A DNA stretch of 57,270 nt, taken from NCBI GenBank assembly GCA_029259335.1, contig JAPDIY010000050.1, forward strand, positions 1 through 57,270, written 5' to 3'. Shown piece by piece: positions 17,328-24,463 of the stretch (within the stretch, counting starts at the first letter, position 1; each line of letters starts with the position of its first letter). The notes under the pieces were generated by a model that was not told the origin of the DNA, ran no database searches, and was given only the letters and a program-made list of their open reading frames with translations. A program made the position numbers and the translations under genes. This DNA comes from Archaeoglobi archaeon (GTDB lineage: Archaea > Halobacteriota > Archaeoglobi > Archaeoglobales > Archaeoglobaceae).

Positions 17328-19489
17328 CTTATCCGCCTCCTCAGTCCAGCTATCATTGTCAGAGCCAATAGTGCCACCACAACCGAAAATCCCGGCGTTC
17401 GTTTCTCCGTCTGAGTAAGCGTAGCTGTAACCGTAGCTGTTTCTTTAGTTTGTGTGACAGCAGTTGCGGTTGCAGTTGCAGTTTTGGCTGTGGTTGTGGT
17501 TGTGGTAGTTGTGGCTGTAATACTAATGTTAGTCTCAGCAGATACTTTAGCCTTGATCGGATGCGGTTTTCCAAGCATAGCCATGATAGCACTGACCGTC
17601 ATGTAGCCCGGATTCGATGTCTGGTAAGTGGTGTATTTAAAGTATCCCTCCTCCGTCTGAAGGCTGAGCAAATGCTCCACAACGCTGTGGTTGTTCTTTT
17701 TCCACTCCGCTGGATTTATCCCGGCAGCGACCAGAGCCTGTATCGTCCAAGCGTCGCTTGCTGCGTTGCTTGCTGAGTTGCCATAGTACCTCATCCCCCC
17801 ATCATCGTTCTGCCCCTCCTTCAGATACTCCAGAGCTTTGAGAATACAGTCTGAATCCTTGGGCTCGCCTGCGGCAATCAAAGCCTGTATTGCAGCAGCC
17901 GTATCGTCAAAATCGCTTTCTTCACCTACATTCCATGAAAAACCTCCGTCTGGATTCTGCTGAGTCTTAAGCCACTCTGCCGATTTGCTTACATCTTCCC
18001 CAACTGCCTTCAGGGCAAGCATACCCCATATTGTAGTGTAAACGAAATCTCCTATCTGGCCGTTCTTCTTAATCTTCGATCTCAGCATGCTGACGAGGTC
18101 GATTCCTGCAAAGTTTCTCGGATTCTCATCCGCGTAAACGAGGGCGAGAATTGTTCTCGCATAGTCGGCAGTTCCCATCTCTCCAACCTCTTTCCTCAGC
18201 TTATCTTTTATAAAATCAAGTGGACTTTTGTCACTCTTCTTCCAATCATGCGGGTCTTGTCCTGCTGCCACAATCGCCATTATCGCCCAAGAAGTCTTCG
18301 CAACACTGCTGTTCTCTCCGGGATTTGCAAAACCTCCATCATCGTTCTGTATTGACCTCAGCCAGTTCAAAGCTTTTACAATCCTCTCATCACTTGTATT
18401 CAGTGGAAAATCCTTCCATTTAACAGTTACTGCAAATATGCTGAAATTGTTCGTTTTTGCGGTGTAGTAGATGTATTCCTCATCCTCTCCTGTTTTCTCT
18501 GTCGGCAGTTCAATCCATGAACTGTTGAACTTCATCAGAACGACTTCTCTACTATCTGCAATGTCTCTGGGAACTCTGAAGTGTATTTTCGCATCCACTG
18601 AGGCGTTTACTTCCAACTCAAAACAGCTGTAAATAGTGCCGTAAACAACTCCTGAGGGTGTATGAGCTTCCGATAGTGTTATTTCTACAGCCTTATCGCG
18701 ATTACCAATCCAAAGCCCTGTAACCGAGAGGTTCTCTGCGACATCTTCAGGAATTGAAACATTCATCGCCTCTCCCGGTTCTAAGACCAACGGGTAGCTT
18801 GTGTTCAGAATAACTTCAGACTCTCTGACTGTTACATTCTTGCTAATCGAACTCAACAACCCATCATTGTCAGCAACTGTAAGCTTAACCCTATACGTTC
18901 CGGGTTGGGTGTAGGCATGCGTAACAACAACACCTCTGCCACTCTCTCCATCTCCAAAGTCCCAGACATAGGATATTATTTCTCCATCGTCGTATGACTT
19001 GGATGCATTGAACACCACTTCCTCACCGACAAGAGGGTTTTGTGGGGTAAAGGTGAAATCCGGGAACGGAGCTACCTTTTTCGGCCAGATGATACTCACG
19101 TATATTTCATAATCGTTGCCGATAGAGATGTAGATCTTGTATGGTGAGGTTTCTGGTGTTTCGCTCATGCTACGGGAGAAGTACCACACTATTTCGTCTT
19201 CGGGCTTCACTCTGAAATCGGTAGCTGCAACACCGGGCATTGGATCGTCGGGATAATTTACCCAGTACATCCAGCCCGATGTCTCGCCAATATCTCCCTT
19301 GCAGAGGCCTTTAATGCATTTAACAAAAATTCCCCACTCTGTAAGTTCTGGGGTTACCGTAAAACCCTCCATTTCGGAAGCTTTTTTCAGTGCCCCGTAT
19401 GCGGTTCTCCACTCAACTTCTTTCCCCAGCACCGTGAATGTTCCGTATGGCAAAACGTTCTTGTTGCTTTCCCACCACCACTTGAGCAT
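17324..19489 (-). CDS. Transcobalamin-like surface protein: DUF4430-PKD-toroid-PGF-CTERM (main part of a frameshifted gene)
   Basis: The open frame runs from just after a TGA at about 19522; its first ATG is 19489 (721 residues). Residues 1-105 are DUF4430-like (TAYGALKKA, then GWMYWVNY and EDEIVWYFS). A PKD domain (YVWDFGDG) spans about 143-225. Residues about 360-655 hold toroid repeats QNDDGGF, QNPDGGF, QNDDGGM and QTEEGYF, as in prenyltransferase/transcobalamin alpha barrels. A Thr/Ala-rich stalk precedes TPGFSVVVALLALTMIAGL and RRRIR, a PGF-CTERM-like tail. This frame has no signal peptide; the signal lies in the overlapping frame upstream, so a frameshift splits one gene. Location beside btuF and cbiZ suggests corrinoid binding at the cell surface. 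Confidence 0.82.
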   Translation of the reverse strand: MLKWWWESNKNVLPYGTFTVLGKEVEWRTAYGALKKASEMEGFTVTPELTEWGIFVKCIKGLCKGDIGETSGWMYWVNYPDDPMPGVAATDFRVKPEDEIVWYFSRSMSETPETSPYKIYISIGNDYEIYVSIIWPKKVAPFPDFTFTPQNPLVGEEVVFNASKSYDDGEIISYVWDFGDGESGRGVVVTHAYTQPGTYRVKLTVADNDGLLSSISKNVTVRESEVILNTSYPLVLEPGEAMNVSIPEDVAENLSVTGLWIGNRDKAVEITLSEAHTPSGVVYGTIYSCFELEVNASVDAKIHFRVPRDIADSREVVLMKFNSSWIELPTEKTGEDEEYIYYTAKTNNFSIFAVTVKWKDFPLNTSDERIVKALNWLRSIQNDDGGFANPGENSSVAKTSWAIMAIVAAGQDPHDWKKSDKSPLDFIKDKLRKEVGEMGTADYARTILALVYADENPRNFAGIDLVSMLRSKIKKNGQIGDFVYTTIWGMLALKAVGEDVSKSAEWLKTQQNPDGGFSWNVGEESDFDDTAAAIQALIAAGEPKDSDCILKALEYLKEGQNDDGGMRYYGNSASNAASDAWTIQALVAAGINPAEWKKNNHSVVEHLLSLQTEEGYFKYTTYQTSNPGYMTVSAIMAMLGKPHPIKAKVSAETNISITATTTTTTTTAKTATATATAVTQTKETATVTATLTQTEKRTPGFSVVVALLALTMIAGLRRRIR

Positions 19490-19779
19490 GTGGTAATCCG
19501 GACATTTCTTGATACCTTCTCATTATCAGCGATAGCTGTAACGTTAAGCTCTCCCTCAACCCTTGGGATAAAATAGGCGGGACTGTTCGGGGAAGCTTCG
19601 GAAAAAATGGGCGTTCCAGAGTTAATCCTGAGTATTATTGTTGCTTCTCTGTCCGTCGTCACTGTAACCTGCTCGTTCAAGCAGTTTCCGCTAACACTGA
19701 TGGTCAGGGCTGAGGTTACTGGTAGGATGAAAATAGGAAGAAATAGTAGAAGTAGAACCGGAATTCTGCGCACACGCAT
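19387..19779 (-). pseudogene. N-terminal fragment (signal peptide and Ig-like start) of the frameshifted transcobalamin-like gene
   Basis: The ATG at 19779 overlaps the stop of the propeller gene as TGATG and has GAGGTG upstream, so translation starts here. The product begins with a signal peptide (IPVLLLLFLPIFILPVTSA) and about 75 residues of beta-rich secreted sequence ending near NEKVSRNVRITT. After about 19500 this frame reads Cys/His/Gly-rich nonsense to its stop. The other frame then carries CPDYHMLKWWW and the DUF4430 domain. One extra base near 19507-19513 (TCAAGAAATG read as TCN-AAG-AAA-TG) would join the two into a protein of about 820 residues. Sequencing error, true mutation and programmed shift are all possible. 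Confidence 0.75.
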
Positions 19780-21626
19780 CAGCTCACCTCACAGCTTGCC
19801 GGGCCGTAAATATGTATCGGGGCATTTGGATAGCTGCTGAACCTGTAAACGCCAGCGTAGAGTTTGTAACTTCCTGTTTGGGCTAACTGTGGGATGTGTA
19901 CAAGCACAGGAACTCTGAGTACTTCTCCGGCATTGAGGTGGAACGTCGAGATCCCTGCAAGAGCCTCGCCGCTATTGCTCACCCCGCTCACAACCACGGC
20001 ATACCACTCACTCTCTGCTGAAGTAATGTTTACCCATGCTGTTATGTTTCCACCCCTCTTTCCGTCTGAAACTTCAAGGGACGAAATTCCCACTGGCTTA
20101 ACCTGGGAGTTAATCTTCAAAAGCACAGCGCATGTGTTAAGGCCACTCCCGTCACCATAGCAGTAGTAAACCGTCTCGTTCCCTGAGATGAGATAGGCAT
20201 CGGCGCTAACAGGAATCATAACCTTACTCTCATTCCACACCGACCAGTATATCCACTTTCCGTTCACCTGCTTAGTTCCAAGACCCATTATCGATGTGAT
20301 GAAAAGGCCTGTGGAGGTTTGCGGATCATACCAGCTATCATCCAGAGTTATCTCAAAAAATACCTCTGCATCACTGCTGTACTGCTGTGCAGCGTAAAGA
20401 GCGCCCATTGCAGTCGCCCTTTTCACGTAGTAAGTTTTCCCGTTAACGTCAACCTCAAACTTGCCGGGAATTAGGGAGACGTTGTACTGCAGATTCCCTG
20501 AGGTGCTGAAGCAGTATACATAGCCACTATCTGCTCCGATGTAGAGTCTGTTGTTGGCGACAAATGGGGATGACATGATGTTGTAGTAGGACCCAGAGGG
20601 GGGTTTTAGTCTGTAGTACCAGAGAAGACTGCCAGTATCGGCATTCAGAGCATAAATCGTTCCTTCTGGCGTATTCGTTGCAAAGTAAACAACCCCATCG
20701 GCAACAGCGGGAGAGGAGTCAATTTTGCCATTGGCTGCAAACTCCCAGAGCTTATTACCGGTAGTGGCGTTAAAGCAGTAGAGCTTACCTTCAGCCGAGC
20801 CTATGTAAATCCTGCCGTAAGCAACGGCTGCGGAGGAAATCGTTCCATTAAAGCTTACACTCCACGCCTCACTCCCGTCCAGATTTACTGCATAGAGCCT
20901 CTTGTCGGTGGCTACGAAAACCTTACCGTAACCTACGGATGGTGTGTTCGTTATCTTACCCTCAACCGGGAACTTCCAGACCAGATTTCCGTTTTCGTCA
21001 ACGGCAAACAGGCTATTTCCACTATCATTTCCTGCAAAGAAAATTACGCCGTTATAGGCTGCAGGAGAGGTATAATGCGAAATCTCCCCACCAGTCGAGT
21101 ACTTCCATCGGATATTTCCGCTTGAGTCGAGGCTCCAGAGGGTTCCATTTGAAAAGGTTGTAACGTAAACTGAACCATTGTAAACAAGGGGAGATGAGGT
21201 AATTCCCCACCAAGATGGTGAGGATTCGAGCAGAATTGATTTTTCTATCGCTCCGGTGGTTGTGTTGACGTAATAGAGGTGTCCAGAAAGGTTTCCAACA
21301 ATGATAACATTTCCAAACACTGCTACGCTTGAAGCTCCCGTAATTTTCTCATTCCTCCACTCTACATTCCCGGTGTCAGCATTCAGTGAATACAAACCCG
21401 GATTCCAGCCTCCCCATCCGTACCAGTTGGCAACATAAATATGCCCGTTCGAGTAAACCGGTGATGCTCCGACAAGTCCAGTAAGCTCCTGCTTCCATGC
21501 CAGAATCGGAAGAATTTCGCTACTTGCTGTAAAATTCCCCGTCCTCTGTATATCTCCATGAAACGTGTTAGCCTGCGCTGAGCCAATCACTACAAAGATC
21601 AGCAAAGTCAACATAACTTTCCGCAT
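19779..21626 (-). CDS. Secreted PQQ-type beta-propeller protein with DUF4430-like domain
   Basis: I chose the ATG at 21626, because a TATA-like box lies 27 bp upstream and the protein then begins with a clean signal peptide (MRKVMLTLLIFVVIGSAQA); this gives 615 residues. Residues about 25-380 hold repeated blades such as VYFATNTPEGTIYALNADTG, typical of PQQ/BamB-like propellers. Residues about 385-500 look like DUF4430 (RATAMGALYAAQQ, then GLFITSIMG, KWIYWSVW and ETVYYCYGDG). An Ig-like domain ends the protein. There is no membrane anchor. It is translationally coupled to the transcobalamin-like gene, so both probably work together in corrinoid capture outside the cell (inference). Confidence 0.82.
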   Translation of the reverse strand: MRKVMLTLLIFVVIGSAQANTFHGDIQRTGNFTASSEILPILAWKQELTGLVGASPVYSNGHIYVANWYGWGGWNPGLYSLNADTGNVEWRNEKITGASSVAVFGNVIIVGNLSGHLYYVNTTTGAIEKSILLESSPSWWGITSSPLVYNGSVYVTTFSNGTLWSLDSSGNIRWKYSTGGEISHYTSPAAYNGVIFFAGNDSGNSLFAVDENGNLVWKFPVEGKITNTPSVGYGKVFVATDKRLYAVNLDGSEAWSVSFNGTISSAAVAYGRIYIGSAEGKLYCFNATTGNKLWEFAANGKIDSSPAVADGVVYFATNTPEGTIYALNADTGSLLWYYRLKPPSGSYYNIMSSPFVANNRLYIGADSGYVYCFSTSGNLQYNVSLIPGKFEVDVNGKTYYVKRATAMGALYAAQQYSSDAEVFFEITLDDSWYDPQTSTGLFITSIMGLGTKQVNGKWIYWSVWNESKVMIPVSADAYLISGNETVYYCYGDGSGLNTCAVLLKINSQVKPVGISSLEVSDGKRGGNITAWVNITSAESEWYAVVVSGVSNSGEALAGISTFHLNAGEVLRVPVLVHIPQLAQTGSYKLYAGVYRFSSYPNAPIHIYGPASCEVS

Positions 21627-21648
21627 GTCAAGACTGCTTGATTTTTGC

Positions 21649-21689
21649 TTTATAAACTTTTTCAATTATTTTGATATTCGATAAAGTTT
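21649..21689 (-). promoter_or_regulatory. TATA-like box of the propeller gene and upstream GATAAAGTTT element
   Basis: On the minus strand GTTTATAAA (21649-21657) is centred 27 bp before the ATG at 21626. A second AT-rich element (plus-strand GATAAAGTTT, 21680-21689) recurs before btuC at 24450-24459. So the secreted-protein half of the cluster may have its own promoter. Function is inferred. Confidence 0.45.
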
Positions 21690-21699
21690 GTTTGACTTG

Positions 21700-22266
21700 C
21701 TACCATTTAGCCAGACTCTCCTTTACCGCTTCGATTACTGAACTCCACAGCATCTTTCCAGCATCACTTCCCGGCCCTGCATATCTGCGATATTTTCCCT
21801 TCTGAGTGCAGAGCACTATGACTGCATCGGTGTTTGTCCCGGTAAAGTTGTACCCGGACTCAATCAAAGCCTTTGTCTTGGCCTCGGTTGCTGTTATTAT
21901 AGCGTTCAGCATGGCTGCCCTGCTCAATCTGCAGTCAAACACCGCTATTATGTTTATCGTCCCTATCCTTTCGTTGGGATTCTTCACTCCTGCCGTCACG
22001 AATGCTGTAACGTCACCGCAGCTCTTTACACTCAGGTTGCTCATCGGTACTGAAGTAAGAAGTCCGAAGTAGGACTTGAGACCATACCGCCCCGCAACCT
22101 TTCTGAGGTATTCGACTGGGTCTGAAAAAGAGAAGGTATCATCAACGGTGTGGTTGAACGCGTATCTAACCTTCTTCCATCCCCCATGCAGGCCGGTGCT
22201 AACTCCAAAAAAGTCTCCAGAAACTATTAGAGTTCTATCGTCAACCCAGTAATTTTCGTATGGCAT
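21700..22266 (-). CDS. cbiZ: Adenosylcobinamide amidohydrolase
   Basis: The ATG at 22266 has GGAGAGGGGG about 9 bases upstream and gives 188 residues. The ATG at 22293 is the longer alternative. Family features are FFGVSTGLHGGWKKVRYAFNHTV, VTAFVTAGVKNP and the C-terminal TNTDAVIVLCT with GPGSDAGKMLW. CbiZ cleaves the amide bond to the aminopropanol arm of (adenosyl)cobinamide, giving cobyrate, so that archaea can rebuild their own cobamide from imported corrinoids. The gene overlaps btuD by 26 bp. This is the strongest evidence that the surrounding ABC transporter is for corrinoids. Confidence 0.92.
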   Translation of the reverse strand: MPYENYWVDDRTLIVSGDFFGVSTGLHGGWKKVRYAFNHTVDDTFSFSDPVEYLRKVAGRYGLKSYFGLLTSVPMSNLSVKSCGDVTAFVTAGVKNPNERIGTINIIAVFDCRLSRAAMLNAIITATEAKTKALIESGYNFTGTNTDAVIVLCTQKGKYRRYAGPGSDAGKMLWSSVIEAVKESLAKW

Positions 22267-23461
22267 CCAGAACATCCCCCTCTCCGCCAACAACTATCGC
22301 TTTTTTTAGAATTTCCTCGTAAATTCTTTCAGCGCTCTCCCCAACAAAGTTTCTTTGGTTGAATGGAGTACCATTCACAACAATCAGCTTACCAAGCTCT
22401 GCGGCGTGTTTTGCAGCCAAAAGATTCCTGAAGTTGCCCCACCCGACACTCAAATTTGCAAGAATTACTGCATCGCTCTCCTCAACCATTCGGAGGTTTC
22501 TCTCATGTGCTGAGTCACTTATCTGCGAGAACGGGGCCTCGTCAATAACCTCTCCGAGTTCCGAAACAACCTCCCAATCTGAGTCGAGGACATTCACGAC
22601 ACCCGCTGAAACCCTGAATCCAGCTTCAGCCAGAGCATACAGAATATTCTGGCCACTCCCCCCTCCACATATCACATGGATCCTTTTCTGCCCGCCAACT
22701 GGCTTTAATTTCGGAACGACATAAACACCCCTTCCATACCTCCTGACACTCACTTCAGCTCCAAAAACATCCCGTATGCTTTCCTCGGTAATCACATCCT
22801 CTGCCTTCCCCGCATACACAATCTTACCATCTTTGACCATTAGAATATGAGTAGCAAAGGACGATGCAAGGTTTATATCGTGAATTGCAACAATAGCTGA
22901 CTTACCCTCTTCAACCTTTTGCCTTACGATCTCCATTATCTCAATCTGAGCCGCTATATCGAGATGTGCAGTCGGCTCGTCCAGAAGCATTATCTTCGGC
23001 TGCTGGGCAAAGACTCTTGCAAGCATAACCTTTTGCCTCTCTCCCCCACTCAACTCGGAAAAGACCCTATCTGCAAAATCCTCCAGCCCAACTTCTTCAA
23101 GTGCCTTTCTTGCCACCCTATAATCACTCTCGTCTGGCCTTCTCAAACTGCTGCTCATGTATGGAGTTCTTCCGAGCAGTACAATGTCCAACACCTTCAG
23201 GTTGGTAATCGGAGTATCCTGCGGAAGATAACCAAGTATCCTTGCAGCACTCTCAACACTTCCAATTTCCTTTCCGTCGAGCATCACAACGCCTTTCATG
23301 GGTTTGAGGACGCCGAATACTGTTCTGAGAATGGTTGATTTTCCGCTTCCGTTTGGACCGAGCAGAGCAACAAGCTCGCCCTCCTTTACCTCAAAGGTTA
23401 CGTCCTTCAGCACATCCCTGCTGCCAAGCCTAACAACCACATCTTCAACTTTGAGTTTCAT
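22241..23461 (-). CDS. btuD: Corrinoid ABC transporter ATP-binding protein with fused C-terminal domain (BtuD-like)
   Basis: This 406-residue protein has Walker A GPNGSGKST (35-43), the signature LSGGERQKVML near residue 138 and Walker B IMLLDEPTAHLD, as in FepC/BtuD ATPases. Residues about 258-406 form an extra domain with IHVICGGGSGQNILYAL. It looks like a small Rossmann-type nucleotide-binding fold and ends in VVGGEGDVLDAI. Such extended BtuD proteins occur in archaea; the role of the extra domain is unknown to me. The ATG overlaps the btuC stop (ATGA), and its 3' end overlaps cbiZ. It would power uptake through BtuC with BtuF. Confidence 0.88.
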   Translation of the reverse strand: MKLKVEDVVVRLGSRDVLKDVTFEVKEGELVALLGPNGSGKSTILRTVFGVLKPMKGVVMLDGKEIGSVESAARILGYLPQDTPITNLKVLDIVLLGRTPYMSSSLRRPDESDYRVARKALEEVGLEDFADRVFSELSGGERQKVMLARVFAQQPKIMLLDEPTAHLDIAAQIEIMEIVRQKVEEGKSAIVAIHDINLASSFATHILMVKDGKIVYAGKAEDVITEESIRDVFGAEVSVRRYGRGVYVVPKLKPVGGQKRIHVICGGGSGQNILYALAEAGFRVSAGVVNVLDSDWEVVSELGEVIDEAPFSQISDSAHERNLRMVEESDAVILANLSVGWGNFRNLLAAKHAAELGKLIVVNGTPFNQRNFVGESAERIYEEILKKAIVVGGEGDVLDAIRKLLG

Positions 23462-24426
23462 ATCGACCTCCTCATAAGTAAGTATAGGAAGAACGGGCCA
23501 CCGAGCATTGCTGTTATTGCTCCCACTGGTAGCTCTCCACTGGTGGATATCCTGGCAAAAATATCTATTGCGGGCATGAAGGCTGTTGAAAGCAGAATGG
23601 TTGAGGGAAGCAATCGCTGATGTTCTTCTCCTACCATCATTCTAACTGTATGGGGAATTATAATACCAACAAATCCGATAACCCCACTTACAGCAACCGT
23701 AGCAGATGTGAGGAGGGCTACAACCGCTATCAGGGATCTCCTGTACCTCTCAACATTTATTCCCACTGCAGCAGCATGCTCGTCACCCAAAAGTAGAGCG
23801 TTGAGGTTCCAGGATGTTATCAGCAGATAGGCAATTCCCGCAATTGTAATGGGGAGTGCAAAGTAGACTTCTTCCCACTGTGGGTTCGAAAAGCTGCCCA
23901 TAAGCCAGAATACAACTTTATGCATGCTCTGTGCTGCGAAGTAAATGAGCAGGGACGTGAGACCTGAGAAAAAGGAAGCTATCGCCACTCCTGCAAGAAG
24001 AATCGCATATGTCTGGTCTCTGAAGCGGCTTGAGGTTCCTATGAGATACACCAGATACGCTGTAAACAGGGCTGAGAAAAAGGCAAAGACCAACCTTGAA
24101 TGAATAGCTCCAATGCTGAGGGCTACAGAGAGGGCAGCACCAACGCTCGCCCCACTCGCCACACCGAGTATGTAGGGCTCTGCGAGAGGGTTTCTGAACA
24201 ACGCCTGCATCGCACATCCGCTTGCCGATAAAGAGGCTCCGGCAATCATTGCAAGCAGCAATCTCGGCAGTCTGTAACCAAAAACTATGGTTTTTGTTGT
24301 ATCATCAGCTTTGTTGGTGAGTATCCTAAAAATCTGGTCATAGCCTGAGCTACCAACTCCAAGAGCCAGCACTACTGCCAGCAGATTGAAGATCAGGAGC
24401 AGGGGTATTATCGCGGTAAGTCTCAC
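23458..24426 (-). CDS. btuC: Corrinoid ABC transporter permease (BtuC/FecCD family)
   Basis: This 322-residue protein starts with GTG at 24426. It has about ten membrane helices and the FecCD family landmarks RLPRLLLAMIAGASLSASG, NPLAEPYILGVASGA, GVIGFVGIIIPHTVRM and LPVGAITAMLGGPFFLYLL. It is the membrane channel for the BtuD ATPase and the BtuF receptor. A TATA-like element about 27 bp upstream suggests a leaderless transcript. Only 37 bp separate it from the upstream MFS stop, so a cobalamin riboswitch of usual size could not fit without lying in that gene. It is the first gene of the corrinoid cluster. Confidence 0.9.
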   Translation of the reverse strand: MRLTAIIPLLLIFNLLAVVLALGVGSSGYDQIFRILTNKADDTTKTIVFGYRLPRLLLAMIAGASLSASGCAMQALFRNPLAEPYILGVASGASVGAALSVALSIGAIHSRLVFAFFSALFTAYLVYLIGTSSRFRDQTYAILLAGVAIASFFSGLTSLLIYFAAQSMHKVVFWLMGSFSNPQWEEVYFALPITIAGIAYLLITSWNLNALLLGDEHAAAVGINVERYRRSLIAVVALLTSATVAVSGVIGFVGIIIPHTVRMMVGEEHQRLLPSTILLSTAFMPAIDIFARISTSGELPVGAITAMLGGPFFLYLLMRRSI

Positions 24427-24448
24427 GAGATCAACTTAGATGGACATT

Positions 24449-24460
24449 TGATAAAGTTTA
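24449..24460 (-). promoter_or_regulatory. Promoter-like element before btuC
   Basis: The plus strand reads TGATAAAGTTTA here, which is TAAACTTTATCA on the coding (minus) strand, centred about 27 bp before the GTG at 24426. It shares GATAAAGTTT with the region before the propeller gene, so the two halves of the corrinoid cluster may be co-regulated. Confidence 0.45.
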
Positions 24461-24463
24461 CTT

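Noticed and set aside
17450-17776. Cys/Gly-rich plus-strand ORF that looks metallothionein-like
   Set aside because: It is the antisense of the Thr/Ala-rich stalk codons of the surface protein; the cysteines arise from reading that repeat on the other strand.
24427-24463. Cobalamin riboswitch before btuC
   Set aside because: The gap is only 37 bp and no B12-box or folded leader can be seen.
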